This document shows positions 16,960 through 23,634 of a DNA stretch of 40,030 nucleotides, one piece after another; position 1 is the stretch's first letter, and each line of letters begins with the position of its first letter. Source of the DNA: a virus. Where the stretch lies: the IMG/VR virus record IMGVR_UViG_3300032241_001617, positions 1 to 40,030 of that record, one strand, 5' to 3'. Under the pieces are notes generated by a model. That model saw only the letters and a program-made list of their open reading frames with translations, did no database searches and had not been told where the DNA came from. The position numbers were made by a program, and so were the translations under genes.

Positions 16960-17759
16960 TCAACCTCCGAATGTTCCCAGCGCGGCATGGCGGTGGAAGC
17001 CGCCTCCTCGATGCCCGTGACCTGAGCGGCGTCGTAATTGCCCTTCCCCCAATGCTGCAAGCGGATGCCCATGTCCACGTAAACCTTTAGCCCGGCCTCG
17101 CGCACAAGGCGGCACCAGTAAAAGTCCTCCGTGGTCCATTCGGTCGCGGTGCCGTCCTCGCTGAATATCACCCCTTGGCTAAAGATGTTCCATGCCTTGC
17201 CCTGCGCCTTCGGCTTGTTCTCCATGTTGGAATCGTACTCCAAGGGGATTATTGCGCCGTAGAGCTTCTGGCTAACGTCCTTCCACTTGGCGATCACGAC
17301 GTGAAGAGCCTGCACGTCTATTGCCATGAAGTCCGTCCCTGTGGCCCGTACCTGCAAGAGCCCGTCCTTTCCGATGTTCCGGTTCTCGTCCTGATCCAGC
17401 ACAAGGCGCGGCGGGAGCTGCTTAAACAAGTAGATGCCGCCTACCACCAAACCCCGCACGTCGTCCTTAAAGTGCGAAAGAACCCGGTTCAGATGAGCGG
17501 GCAAGTCGTCACCCCTAAATCCAATGTCGCCCGCCAGAAACACCAGCACGTCAAACCCCTCATTGACCGCCTTTGCGGCCAGGTAGTTGCGTGCCGCCGT
17601 GATCCCGCTGCCGCCGACCTCTTTCCATTCGTATTCCCATCCGTCGGCCAGTCCCTCCTTCATCATCTTACCGTAGCCCCGCCTCATGGCATCGCCCATC
17701 CCTCCATGAAGCGGGATGCCTATCAGGACTCTGCGGGCGTGGCGTGCCTCACTGACCAT
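16956..17759 (-). CDS. GT-A-like glycosyltransferase
   Basis: 267 residues: RRVLIGIPLHGG at 9-20 as first strand, GSGITAARNYLAAKA at 50-64 (the ARN signature shared with the fused enzyme at 12944-14380), VLVFLAGDIGF at 71-81 with a Gly-Asp-Ile in the metal site, TGTDFMAIDV at 140-149, TEDFYWC at 210-216 and LQHWG at 234-238. This order fits a small single-domain GT-A enzyme. It has no membrane segment. Lying between the Bbp19-like gene and a β-rich virion gene, it probably decorates a virion protein or modifies host glycans during infection; the substrate is unknown. Confidence 0.7.
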   Translation of the reverse strand: MVSEARHARRVLIGIPLHGGMGDAMRRGYGKMMKEGLADGWEYEWKEVGGSGITAARNYLAAKAVNEGFDVLVFLAGDIGFRGDDLPAHLNRVLSHFKDDVRGLVVGGIYLFKQLPPRLVLDQDENRNIGKDGLLQVRATGTDFMAIDVQALHVVIAKWKDVSQKLYGAIIPLEYDSNMENKPKAQGKAWNIFSQGVIFSEDGTATEWTTEDFYWCRLVREAGLKVYVDMGIRLQHWGKGNYDAAQVTGIEEAASTAMPRWEHSEVE

Positions 17760-17768
17760 CGAAATTAT

Positions 17769-18155
17769 TTACGAATTGAACGTGAACCCTCGGGCGTTCC
17801 AATAGACGTTTACTGAATTGGCCGTGGAAACCAGCGTGAGCGCGTTGCCCCTGCCGCACTGGATGGGCGTCGTGAAATTGGCGACCACCGTCGAGGCGTT
17901 CGTGTTCGCCGGACCCGCAGGCAGGTAGAACGTCGCCAGCACAACCGAGTTCGCAACCACGTTAATGTTGCACGCCGTGGTAGAGCTATTGCAAAGCTCA
18001 AGGTCCGTGAGCGCAATCTGCGAACCGCTCGGCGGGTTGGCGTTCGTGGTCGATGCCGCAGGAGCGGCCTGCACCGTGACCGCGCTGGTCGTCGTAATGG
18101 GCGACGCGCTACCGCTCGTTGACGACCACTGATAGCGTGTTGCGAGTGAACTCAT
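17769..18155 (-). CDS. β-rich small virion protein, 128 aa
   Basis: A Ser/Thr/Ala-rich protein with alternating strand pattern (ALTDLELCNSSTTACNINVV, LATFYLPAGPANTNAST, ALTLVSTANSVNVYWNARG). This resembles phage decoration or fibre subunits. No enzyme motif or signal peptide. It is preceded by the tandem DnaA boxes and TTGACA element in the 40-base gap after the connector gene. The Shine-Dalgarno AAAGGA lies five bases before the ATG. Confidence 0.55.
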   Translation of the reverse strand: MSSLATRYQWSSTSGSASPITTTSAVTVQAAPAASTTNANPPSGSQIALTDLELCNSSTTACNINVVANSVVLATFYLPAGPANTNASTVVANFTTPIQCGRGNALTLVSTANSVNVYWNARGFTFNS

Positions 18156-18168
18156 GTCCTTTGCGGGT

Positions 18169-18188
18169 TGTGAATAACTTGTGGATAA
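18169..18188 (-). promoter_or_regulatory. Two tandem DnaA-box consensus sites
   Basis: On the minus strand the sequences TTATCCACA (18188-18180) and TTATTCACA (18177-18169) both match the E. coli DnaA-box consensus TTWTNCACA, in the same direction and 11 bp apart, about one helix turn. They fill the small gap between the connector stop and the next ATG, right behind a TTGACA at 18195-18190. They may bind host DnaA to control late transcription, or be part of a second origin. Confidence 0.6.
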
Positions 18189-18195
18189 CTGTCAA

Positions 18196-19947
18196 TTACT
18201 TCTTGCCGCCCGTAGCGGCCTCCTCGGCGCCATCTTGCATCCATTGCGGCGACTGAGCCAAGTTCTTTGCGCCCTTGGCGACCTGTTCCGCAAGAGCCGC
18301 CTGCCTCTGCTGCTGCATTATCTTCGCCCTCTGCGCCCTGAGTGCCGCGACGCTGTTTTCGCCCTTCTCGGGCCTGAACGAATCAGGCGGCATACCGGTA
18401 TTCATGGCGTAATCCTTCACGATCTTGTCGAAGTCGAACACGTCCAAGAGTTCCGGCTTCTGCGCCTGCTGCACGATGGGCAGCACGAACTGCACCGTCT
18501 CCTCGGTGCCTCGGTTCTTAAGCGCCTTCATCGCGTCTGAAATGCGTGAGGTGACGACCACTTGAGGCATGCGCAGCGCGCTTGTCGTGGCCGTCAACCT
18601 CTTTAGGAGGGATTCGGGGGGCTTGCCCAGCTTGCCAGCGCGGAAGCGTATGCCGAACGCCCTCCGCATAAGCGGGTTTATGAACTCGGGAATGCGCCGC
18701 CCAAGCATGGGCGTTACGCCTTGAAGGTTCTCGGCCTGCCGCTGGCTTATCTCGTAAGCCGTCATCTTCTTGTCGATCAGCGGCTGGGAGTTTAGGAGCT
18801 GGAACGACTTGTTAAAGAAAGCGTCGCGGATGGCCTCCCGCTTCTGCTCCATGATTTCCATGCCCAGCTTGTATTCTGCAGCGCTCGCCCACTCCTTCGG
18901 CATCGCGCCCGGCACGTTCTCGTCGTAGGTCGTGACGCCGCCCGCCCGAAGGTCAACGTCGCCCTCAAGGTTCGACGGAACCAGGATGCGCGGGTCAATC
19001 AGCTTCTCTGCCGCCGCGTCCATATACTGCGCGATGTAGTTCAGTTCCCGAGCATCTGGCAGGGCAAGGTAGGCGGGGCCATAGCCCCACACGTTGTCTG
19101 TGCCCCACTTGGCGAACCTCGGCACTAGGGAGGGCTGCTCATGGTATCCGCTGACCCGCAGAACCTCCTTAAACTCGACCGAGATGAACACCGAGGCAAT
19201 CGGCATATTCTCGCCGTCCTTCCTGTCGGGCAGTCGATCCGAGTCCTTGCGCGGGAAGATGCAATGGAGCACCTTGAACTTCTTCGACCGCCCGTTCGCC
19301 CCCTTCGCCGCATCCCGCATCTTGCTCGGGATGTTGTCCTTCGGCTTGCTGAACTTCTGTTCGATCTGCCGGAAGGTCATTTCGCGCAGCGTGCGCGTCG
19401 TATCGACCACGCCCTTGTAATCCTCCTCGATCACATAGGTGCCGATCTTGACATGCTTGAAGTTGAACTCGCCCGGCTCGTCCTCGTCCTCGTCAAAGAG
19501 GATGAAGTCCGTCCCAAACACCCCGATGCCCAGCGCGTTTTGCGCCCTTGCGCTCGGGAAGTTCGACCGAGCAAAGGCGTCCATTATGTCGTCACTTGCC
19601 TTGCCTAGCCACTGCTGCGCATCTGCGGGGATCTCGCCGTCCTCGTCCCTCACTTCCTTCGGTGCGCCCAATTCTGCCCAAGGCTGCTGCGGGGGCGTCA
19701 GCCAGTTGTAGTCGCCAGCCGCATAGGTGTTAGCCGCCTGCACGGGCGTCGTGTCATAAATCTGGTCTGTCCACCCGGTAACGCCCTCGGTTTTCTTCGT
19801 GTTTATGTCCGAATCTTGCGGGAGGAAGTAATTTGCAATGTACTGATGATCGTTTTCGAAAACGCTCCGATACTTTGAATATCCGTCCTCGTATCGTGCT
19901 ATCTGCTCAGTGGCGAGAGCCTGCAATTTATCAGGGCCGTCTGCCAT
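18196..19947 (-). CDS. Head-to-tail connector (portal) protein
   Basis: 583 residues. The sequence matches the podovirus head-tail connecting family: an N-terminal helical part, YDTTPVQAANTYAAGDYNWLTPP at about 64-86 (a hallmark), LGIGVFGTDFILFDEDED around 141-158, the WGYGPAYLALPDARELNYI clip/stem region, and a long helical C-terminus with KMTAYEISQRQAENL. Twelve copies form the ring through which DNA enters and leaves the capsid. Its distance from terL is filled by four short coupled genes. The C-terminal 60 residues are Gln/Ala-rich, as expected for the barrel. Confidence 0.88.
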   Translation of the reverse strand: MADGPDKLQALATEQIARYEDGYSKYRSVFENDHQYIANYFLPQDSDINTKKTEGVTGWTDQIYDTTPVQAANTYAAGDYNWLTPPQQPWAELGAPKEVRDEDGEIPADAQQWLGKASDDIMDAFARSNFPSARAQNALGIGVFGTDFILFDEDEDEPGEFNFKHVKIGTYVIEEDYKGVVDTTRTLREMTFRQIEQKFSKPKDNIPSKMRDAAKGANGRSKKFKVLHCIFPRKDSDRLPDRKDGENMPIASVFISVEFKEVLRVSGYHEQPSLVPRFAKWGTDNVWGYGPAYLALPDARELNYIAQYMDAAAEKLIDPRILVPSNLEGDVDLRAGGVTTYDENVPGAMPKEWASAAEYKLGMEIMEQKREAIRDAFFNKSFQLLNSQPLIDKKMTAYEISQRQAENLQGVTPMLGRRIPEFINPLMRRAFGIRFRAGKLGKPPESLLKRLTATTSALRMPQVVVTSRISDAMKALKNRGTEETVQFVLPIVQQAQKPELLDVFDFDKIVKDYAMNTGMPPDSFRPEKGENSVAALRAQRAKIMQQQRQAALAEQVAKGAKNLAQSPQWMQDGAEEAATGGKK

Positions 19948-19948
19948 G

Positions 19949-20242
19949 TTAGCCTAGCGTTTTCTTGTAGCTTGAAGGGCCGCTACCGGGATTGCCGGGC
20001 GATCCAACCTCGCCAGCCTTGTACGCCGTGTCACCCGCGTAGATCGTGTTCTTGATCGACTTCTTCATTAGGTTTTGCCGCGCCGTGTCGAGTTCGGCCT
20101 GAACCACTTGTTGATTGGTGGACGATACGGGCGGCGCAGGGGTAGGCGTGGGTGCGCTGGCAATCGCGGGCGAGCTGCTGCTGCCGCCTTGCTGCTGCTG
20201 TTCAAGTTGACGCCTAAGCGGTCGCTGTTTCATGCCGTTCAC
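19949..20242 (-). CDS. Small protein next to the connector, 97 aa
   Basis: A Gln-rich and Pro/Ser/Ala-rich disordered first half (TPTPAPPVSSTNQQ), then a helix (AELDTARQNLMKKSIKNT) and a C-terminus ending in SYKKTLG. Short disordered proteins with a similar Lys-Thr-Leu-Gly tail often precede connector genes in podoviruses; their role is not known. An alternative start at Met4 (20233) is equally likely. It overlaps the upstream gene by 29 bases and ends one base before the connector start. Confidence 0.6.
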   Translation of the reverse strand: MNGMKQRPLRRQLEQQQQGGSSSSPAIASAPTPTPAPPVSSTNQQVVQAELDTARQNLMKKSIKNTIYAGDTAYKAGEVGSPGNPGSGPSSYKKTLG

Positions 20243-20528
20243 TTGACCGTAATGTCAGCCTTTGCAGAACGTCAAGGCGATACCGCCGCCGCTCGCCGTC
20301 GAAGCGTTCAAAGGAAACGTACGGTAGAGCGTACGGCATGATGGCCCAAACTGCGGCCATGTCTCCCGCGAAAGCCTCTAGGAACCAACTGTCGCCATCC
20401 GGGCAACCCATGACGAAGAAGCTCGGCGTCGAATACACAAATCCCCGCGCCATGTTCCGCGCTAGCGGCTCGTAGAAGTCCACGCCCTTTTCGGCGTATT
20501 TGCGTTCTATCTGCTCAAGGGGGCTCAC
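20214..20528 (-). CDS. Conserved podovirus protein of unknown function, 104 aa
   Basis: A GTG start at 20528 overlaps the TGA of the upstream small membrane protein (GTGA). The frame stays open further upstream, but those codons lie over other small genes. The product has the pattern G-F-V-Y-S-T-P-S-F-F-V-M-G-C-P, WFLEAFAGDMAAVWAIMP and YVSFERFDG...RLDVLQRL, seen in short podovirus proteins encoded between terL and the connector gene. Function is unknown. Confidence 0.6.
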   Translation of the reverse strand: MSPLEQIERKYAEKGVDFYEPLARNMARGFVYSTPSFFVMGCPDGDSWFLEAFAGDMAAVWAIMPYALPYVSFERFDGERRRYRLDVLQRLTLRSSERHETATA

Positions 20529-20632
20529 GGCCCTTCGAGGTCGTCGAAGCCGCCCGCGAACCAAAACACTACAACAGCAATGACAGGCGCGACGATCAGC
20601 CCGCAGACGCCACCCCAGAGGAAGGAGGTCAT
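20525..20632 (-). CDS. Small single-pass membrane protein, 35 aa
   Basis: ATG at 20632 overlaps the stop of the coiled-coil gene (ATGA). An alternative ATG six codons upstream (20650) would give 41 residues. A single hydrophobic segment (VCGLIVAPVIAVVVFWF) covers most of the product, with an acidic tail (DDLEGP). It may be a small holin or antiholin-like protein, but nothing beyond the membrane segment supports that. Confidence 0.55.
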   Translation of the reverse strand: MTSFLWGGVCGLIVAPVIAVVVFWFAGGFDDLEGP

Positions 20633-20784
20633 CGCCAGAAGGCCCACCATGGGCGGCTAAGTTTGGCGATGCGCTGCCACAGGTTGCAGATGTCTTGCTC
20701 ATGGTCCCGCGCATCTTGCTCCAGCTGCTCAATCCGCACGCGCAGTTGTGTTGACGTGGCTTCCCGTCGTTGTGGCGTTTTCAT
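20629..20784 (-). CDS. Small coiled-coil protein, 51 aa
   Basis: ATG at 20784 overlaps the terL stop (ATGA), and its own stop overlaps the next ATG. The product is basic at the N-terminus (MKTPQRREAT), then has one amphipathic helix with heptad spacing (LRVRIEQLEQDARDHEQDI) and a Trp-rich C-terminus (RPWWAFWR). No family recognised. Confidence 0.55.
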   Translation of the reverse strand: MKTPQRREATSTQLRVRIEQLEQDARDHEQDICNLWQRIAKLSRPWWAFWR

Positions 20785-22148
20785 CGTATGGAATTGATCT
20801 TGCGCCTAACGGGATAACTCGTCGGCCCCGGTCCACGCAAGGCTGTAATTGGGCGGCTGCGCATCTCGCGGGCGGTGAACGATGTGCCGTCTATCATGCC
20901 GCAGCGGTGCGCCTCGCCAAAGGTGCGCACGGCGTCTGAGCCGTGGCTGAACTCGTTGTGTATCGGCTCTTCATTGATTCTATGGCCCTCCTCGACCTCA
21001 TGCTTGGCGTAGAACTCCAGGCAGTCGAGAATTGACGGCATCTGCTGCCCCTTGTTGCCATGCACTCGGCTGGCGTTCGTTTTGTGGATAAACATCCTCG
21101 GGATCAGCGTGCGCAGATGGTTGATGCCGGTCCACTTGTAGTCGATGCGCGGGACAATCTTGATGTTGCGTAACCCGGCGTTTTCTAGGTCACGCTTCCA
21201 GCTAGAGCCGCGCACCACGTTCTCGGCGTCATGCGGCAGGTAGTGCGTCTTGACCGTCATGTCGTACTTAGCCTGCCACTCGCGGATCTTCTCGGCGTAG
21301 TGGCCGGGACCGTGACCCGTGCCCGAGTAGTAGTCCACCAAGTTGATGTGCCGCCCCTCAAGCTGCCAAAGCACAGGCACGCAGTAGTCGCTGTCACCAA
21401 CGTCCCATGAGGTTATGAAAGGTATATCGCGGTTGTGCTCAAAGTCGGATATGCGTGACGCCTTCCGCAGCTCGGCAATCAAATCGCCGTAGATCGAGCC
21501 CGGCACGCTCGCGTTAAACGAGCACTCAAACTCACGGTCATAGCTTTCCTGCCCCATGGCCTTGCGCGCCGATTCTAGCTCGCTCTGCGGGACTATTCCG
21601 CTCTGCGAGGCCGGGAGTATCATCGTAAAGTAGTCCGGGTCGGAGCAGGCTTTATCGTAGAGCCGAAAGAAAGCGTTCCTTCCCTTCGGCGTTCCGATCC
21701 AAACGCACCACCCAAGGCGATCAGACAGAGCAGGCCGAAGCAAATCCGTCCAAACTTCGGGTGCCATATCAGCAGGCTCATCCACCACGGCACCGTCGAG
21801 ATAGATTCCGCGCAGCGCATCGTAATTGTCCGCACCATATAGCGTAACTCGTCCATCACGCGGCAATTTAACGTGAAGCTCGCTTTCATGGACTTGCCTG
21901 CCAGGTATCGGCGCTGTGAAGTGCTTTAGGTAGTCCCATGCGACGAGCTTGGCCTGCTGGCGGTACGGCGCGAGGTACGCAAATCGAGGACTCGCTTTCT
22001 CGCAAGTGAGTGCGCCTCGGATGAGGTCGTTGATTCCGGCCACAGTCTTGCCTCCTCTTCGGTGAACCACCAGAGTTGCCCATCTCTTAACGCGATTATG
22101 GAAGGGAACGAAGGGGGCGCGTGGCTTATATGGGATCGTGACATGCAC
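20781..22148 (-). CDS. terL: Terminase large subunit
   Basis: 455 residues, the ATP-driven DNA-packaging motor and nuclease. In the N-terminal ATPase domain, VHRRGGKT at 28-35 is the deviant Walker A and AVVDEPADM at 120-128 is the Walker B with catalytic Glu. RQVHESE to LHVKLP and WIGTPKGRNAFFRLYD at 150-165 (motif III coupling) are also seen. The C-terminal RNase H-like nuclease has acidic residues in SWDVGDSD at 247-254, HDAEN at 306-310 and HGSDAVR at 402-408. It starts at the terS stop and forms the start of the coupled chain leading to the connector. A headful packaging mode would fit the circular permutation suggested by the window ends, but the class cannot be decided by eye. Confidence 0.92.
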   Translation of the reverse strand: MHVTIPYKPRAPFVPFHNRVKRWATLVVHRRGGKTVAGINDLIRGALTCEKASPRFAYLAPYRQQAKLVAWDYLKHFTAPIPGRQVHESELHVKLPRDGRVTLYGADNYDALRGIYLDGAVVDEPADMAPEVWTDLLRPALSDRLGWCVWIGTPKGRNAFFRLYDKACSDPDYFTMILPASQSGIVPQSELESARKAMGQESYDREFECSFNASVPGSIYGDLIAELRKASRISDFEHNRDIPFITSWDVGDSDYCVPVLWQLEGRHINLVDYYSGTGHGPGHYAEKIREWQAKYDMTVKTHYLPHDAENVVRGSSWKRDLENAGLRNIKIVPRIDYKWTGINHLRTLIPRMFIHKTNASRVHGNKGQQMPSILDCLEFYAKHEVEEGHRINEEPIHNEFSHGSDAVRTFGEAHRCGMIDGTSFTAREMRSRPITALRGPGPTSYPVRRKINSIR

Positions 22149-22540
22149 TAGACTTTCGGCGCGTCTCCCTGCCAGCTAACCGTCAATGCGCCGCTGTGTT
22201 CAAGCTCTTGGCGGTCACCGTACTTCTTCGGTGCCATCTTGCTCGCGTACCACTGACGAGCCCAAATGCGAAGCCTGGCGCTTTGCACCGTCTCCTCGGT
22301 GGCCTCGTCAGCAATGTCTATCGTCTCGGCGGTCAACGCATCCTGACCAGCGATTCTCGCGCGCGAGATAGTTGCCGCAAATTCTGCGTCAGAAGCCATT
22401 CGCTTCCAGAATGCTCGCTCAAAGTTCGCTGATATAGAGCGTGTTACGGCTCGCGTGGTCTCACCACTTGCCAAACGCGAACAAACCTCGGCTATGACCA
22501 TAGGATCATCTATTCCCGACTGCTCTACAGTCTGCCCCAT
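22148..22540 (-). CDS. terS: Terminase small subunit
   Basis: 130 residues of the Sf6 gp1-like type: an N-terminal helix-turn-helix (MVIAEVCSRLASGETTRAVT), an oligomerisation helix region (FWKRMASDAEFAATISRAR) and the highly typical segment ARLRIWARQWYASKMAPKKYG at about 87-107. It recognises the packaging start and loads DNA onto the large subunit. A palindrome CTCGCGCGCGAG (22356-22367) lies inside the gene; small terminase genes often contain the pac site. Its stop overlaps the terL ATG. Confidence 0.85.
   Translation of the reverse strand: MGQTVEQSGIDDPMVIAEVCSRLASGETTRAVTRSISANFERAFWKRMASDAEFAATISRARIAGQDALTAETIDIADEATEETVQSARLRIWARQWYASKMAPKKYGDRQELEHSGALTVSWQGDAPKV
22352..22367. repeat. 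GC palindrome inside terS, candidate packaging site
   Basis: GATT followed by the perfect 12-bp palindrome CTCGCGCGCGAG. The first 14 bases (GATTCTCGCGCGCG) recur at 22763-22776, where the palindrome is 14 bp long. Small-terminase binding sites often lie in or beside terS, so these two sites are candidates for pac or for a regulator. Confidence 0.4.
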
Positions 22541-22560
22541 GTGGCTAGGGCGCTATGCGC

Positions 22561-22749
22561 CTACTTGCTCGGCTTGGGAGCCGGGTTGATTACGCCGTCG
22601 AGGATGCTGTCTCCGGTGCCAGGTGTCATGGGATGGGTTGTGGAGCGTTTGCGGTGGGCTGTCAAGCGTTGCTGGCCGGGGCCGCGTTCCCAGTGGGCAA
22701 GCTTGAGGACGTTTTTTTGGGCGCGTTGGGTGCGGGATGTTGCGCTCAT
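22561..22749 (-). CDS. Small basic protein upstream of terS, 62 aa
   Basis: ATG at 22749, stop 20 bases before terS. The product is rich in Arg, Lys, Thr and Pro (QRLTAHRKRSTTHP) with C-terminal GDSILDGVINPAPKPSK, and looks nucleic-acid binding. No ribosome-binding site is evident; it starts close to the proposed late promoter and might be read from a very short leader. It is the only frame on this strand that looks protein-like in the gap, but the call is tentative. Confidence 0.45.
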   Translation of the reverse strand: MSATSRTQRAQKNVLKLAHWERGPGQQRLTAHRKRSTTHPMTPGTGDSILDGVINPAPKPSK

Positions 22750-22762
22750 TGGCAGGTTGACT

Positions 22763-22789
22763 GATTCTCGCGCGCGCGAGGGGTGTCAA
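22763..22789 (-). promoter_or_regulatory. Candidate late promoter with a palindromic spacer
   Basis: On the minus strand TTGACA (22789-22784) is followed by CCC, then a perfect 14-bp palindrome CTCGCGCGCGCGAG (22780-22767), then AATCAG at the -10 distance of 17. The -35 match is perfect but the -10 is weak, which is typical of activated or repressed promoters. A protein bound to the palindrome would sit in the promoter spacer. Confidence 0.4.
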
Positions 22790-22810
22790 GCTCAATAAAC
22801 TTTGATGCTG

Positions 22811-22827
22811 TGTAAATGGCTTTTACA
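22811..22827. promoter_or_regulatory. Inverted repeat in the divergent control region, candidate operator
   Basis: TGTAAA-TGGCT-TTTACA, perfect 6-bp arms with a 5-base centre, lies in the middle of the 197-base gap between the first minus-strand gene and the first plus-strand gene. It is well placed to control both blocks. No repressor gene is recognised in the window, so a host or small phage protein would have to bind. Confidence 0.45.
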
Positions 22828-22946
22828 TCGTCGTTTGCGTAATCGTAAGAAAAAGAGTGAAAATAGTTCTAGTATTTAGCCAAGCGATTGGGTATTGTGT
22901 GGGCGTCGAAAGGGAATCAACCCCGAGACACAAACCAAACAAAAAA

Positions 22947-23240
22947 ATGCAAGCGATACAAACCAAGTACATCAGCGCAACCAACACTAGAGGTTCCCGC
23001 ATCCGCGCCAAGTGCGCTCGCGGTTCAATAACTGTTTCGTGGTCTTATGACCTCACGGAAGAGGCAAACCACGTCGAAGCCGTCAGAGTCTTAACCGACC
23101 GTTTTGTGCGTGAGGATGCGAAAAACTACGGTACGCCTGTCCTCGAGAACCCTTGGAATAAGGAGTTTGTTACTGGATGCCTTCCTGACGGCAACTACGC
23201 CCACGTTTTTTCAAGCAACCGCGCCCGCGCACAGTTTTAA
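22947..23240 (+). CDS. Conserved small early protein, 97 aa, unknown
   Basis: The chosen ATG at 22947 (MQAIQTKYISATNTRGSR) matches the usual start of this widespread phage and plasmid family. The frame is open for 30 more codons, but those look unlike protein. After the conserved TKY-x-x-x-TNTRGSRI-x-A-x-C-x-x-G start comes VSWSYDLTEEANHVEAVRVL, and the end is GCLPDGNYAHVF. It is the first gene of the early block. Function unknown; it is often found first in phage early regions or on plasmids. Confidence 0.75.
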   Translation: MQAIQTKYISATNTRGSRIRAKCARGSITVSWSYDLTEEANHVEAVRVLTDRFVREDAKNYGTPVLENPWNKEFVTGCLPDGNYAHVFSSNRARAQF

Positions 23241-23267
23241 CCGCAACTTTCAAACACAATAAAATCA

Positions 23268-23435
23268 ATGCCACAAAACAGTTTCAGCTCGAAGGGTTTT
23301 AGTATGAAATCCAAAAACCCTGCCGCCGTAGCGCTAGGCCGTTTAGGTGGCAGCGTGCGAAGCGAGGCTAAAACTATTGCAGCCAGATTGAACGCCAAGC
23401 GACCTCGGAAGCGCAAGCCCAAACAGACCAGTTAG
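23268..23435 (+). CDS. Small basic protein with LGRLGG motif, 55 aa
   Basis: ATG at 23268, TAG at 23433-23435, directly before the terminator hairpin. The motif NPAAVALGRLGGSVRSEA (about residues 17-34) and the basic tail (KRPRKRKPKQ) belong to a common family of tiny phage proteins with the pattern A-A-x-x-L-G-x-L-G-G-x-x-x-x-x-A. Function unknown; probably nucleic-acid binding. An internal Met at residue 13 is another possible start. Confidence 0.7.
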   Translation: MPQNSFSSKGFSMKSKNPAAVALGRLGGSVRSEAKTIAARLNAKRPRKRKPKQTS

Positions 23436-23439
23436 AGCG

Positions 23440-23462
23440 AGCCGCCTTCGGGCGGCTTTTTT
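23440..23462 (+). terminator. Rho-independent terminator
   Basis: GCCGCC-TTCG-GGCGGC followed by six T (23441-23462): a short GC-rich stem with the stable UUCG tetraloop. It closes the two-gene leader transcript of the early block five bases after the stop of the 55-residue gene. Expression of the replication genes therefore needs read-through, antitermination or its own promoter. Confidence 0.9.
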
Positions 23463-23634
23463 GTGCTCAAACCCCGGCCCTACCCGTGGGTTTCACTCGG
23501 TAAGGCCGGGGGAAGGTCGTGTACCCTCTGGCTTGGTAAGGAAACTCAGATGATTTGAGATTCTTTGTCAAGCGACTATTTGCACTTGCTTAGTCCACCC
23601 TCGAGGACATTGTGGACATAAACTATCTACAATC
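23463..23634 (+). promoter_or_regulatory. Leader region before the replication gene
   Basis: No gene is seen. It holds an 8-bp perfect inverted repeat CCCCGGCC/GGCCGGGG (23472-23479 with 23504-23511) around a 24-base loop without a T-tail, so probably an RNA or DNA structure rather than a terminator. Near the 3' end GTCCAC (23593-23598) and GTGGAC (23612-23617) form an inverted pair of the iteron core found inside the next gene. A promoter is expected but no convincing -35/-10 pair is seen. Confidence 0.4.

Noticed and set aside
22541-22798. Plus-strand open frame of 85 codons in the divergent gap
   Set aside because: Trp/Arg-rich, covers the proposed promoter and palindrome, and points into the start of the opposing block. 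The minus-strand 62-residue reading is more protein-like.
23472-23511. GC hairpin as a second terminator
   Set aside because: The 24-base loop and lack of a T-run do not fit a rho-independent terminator. Kept only as a possible leader structure.
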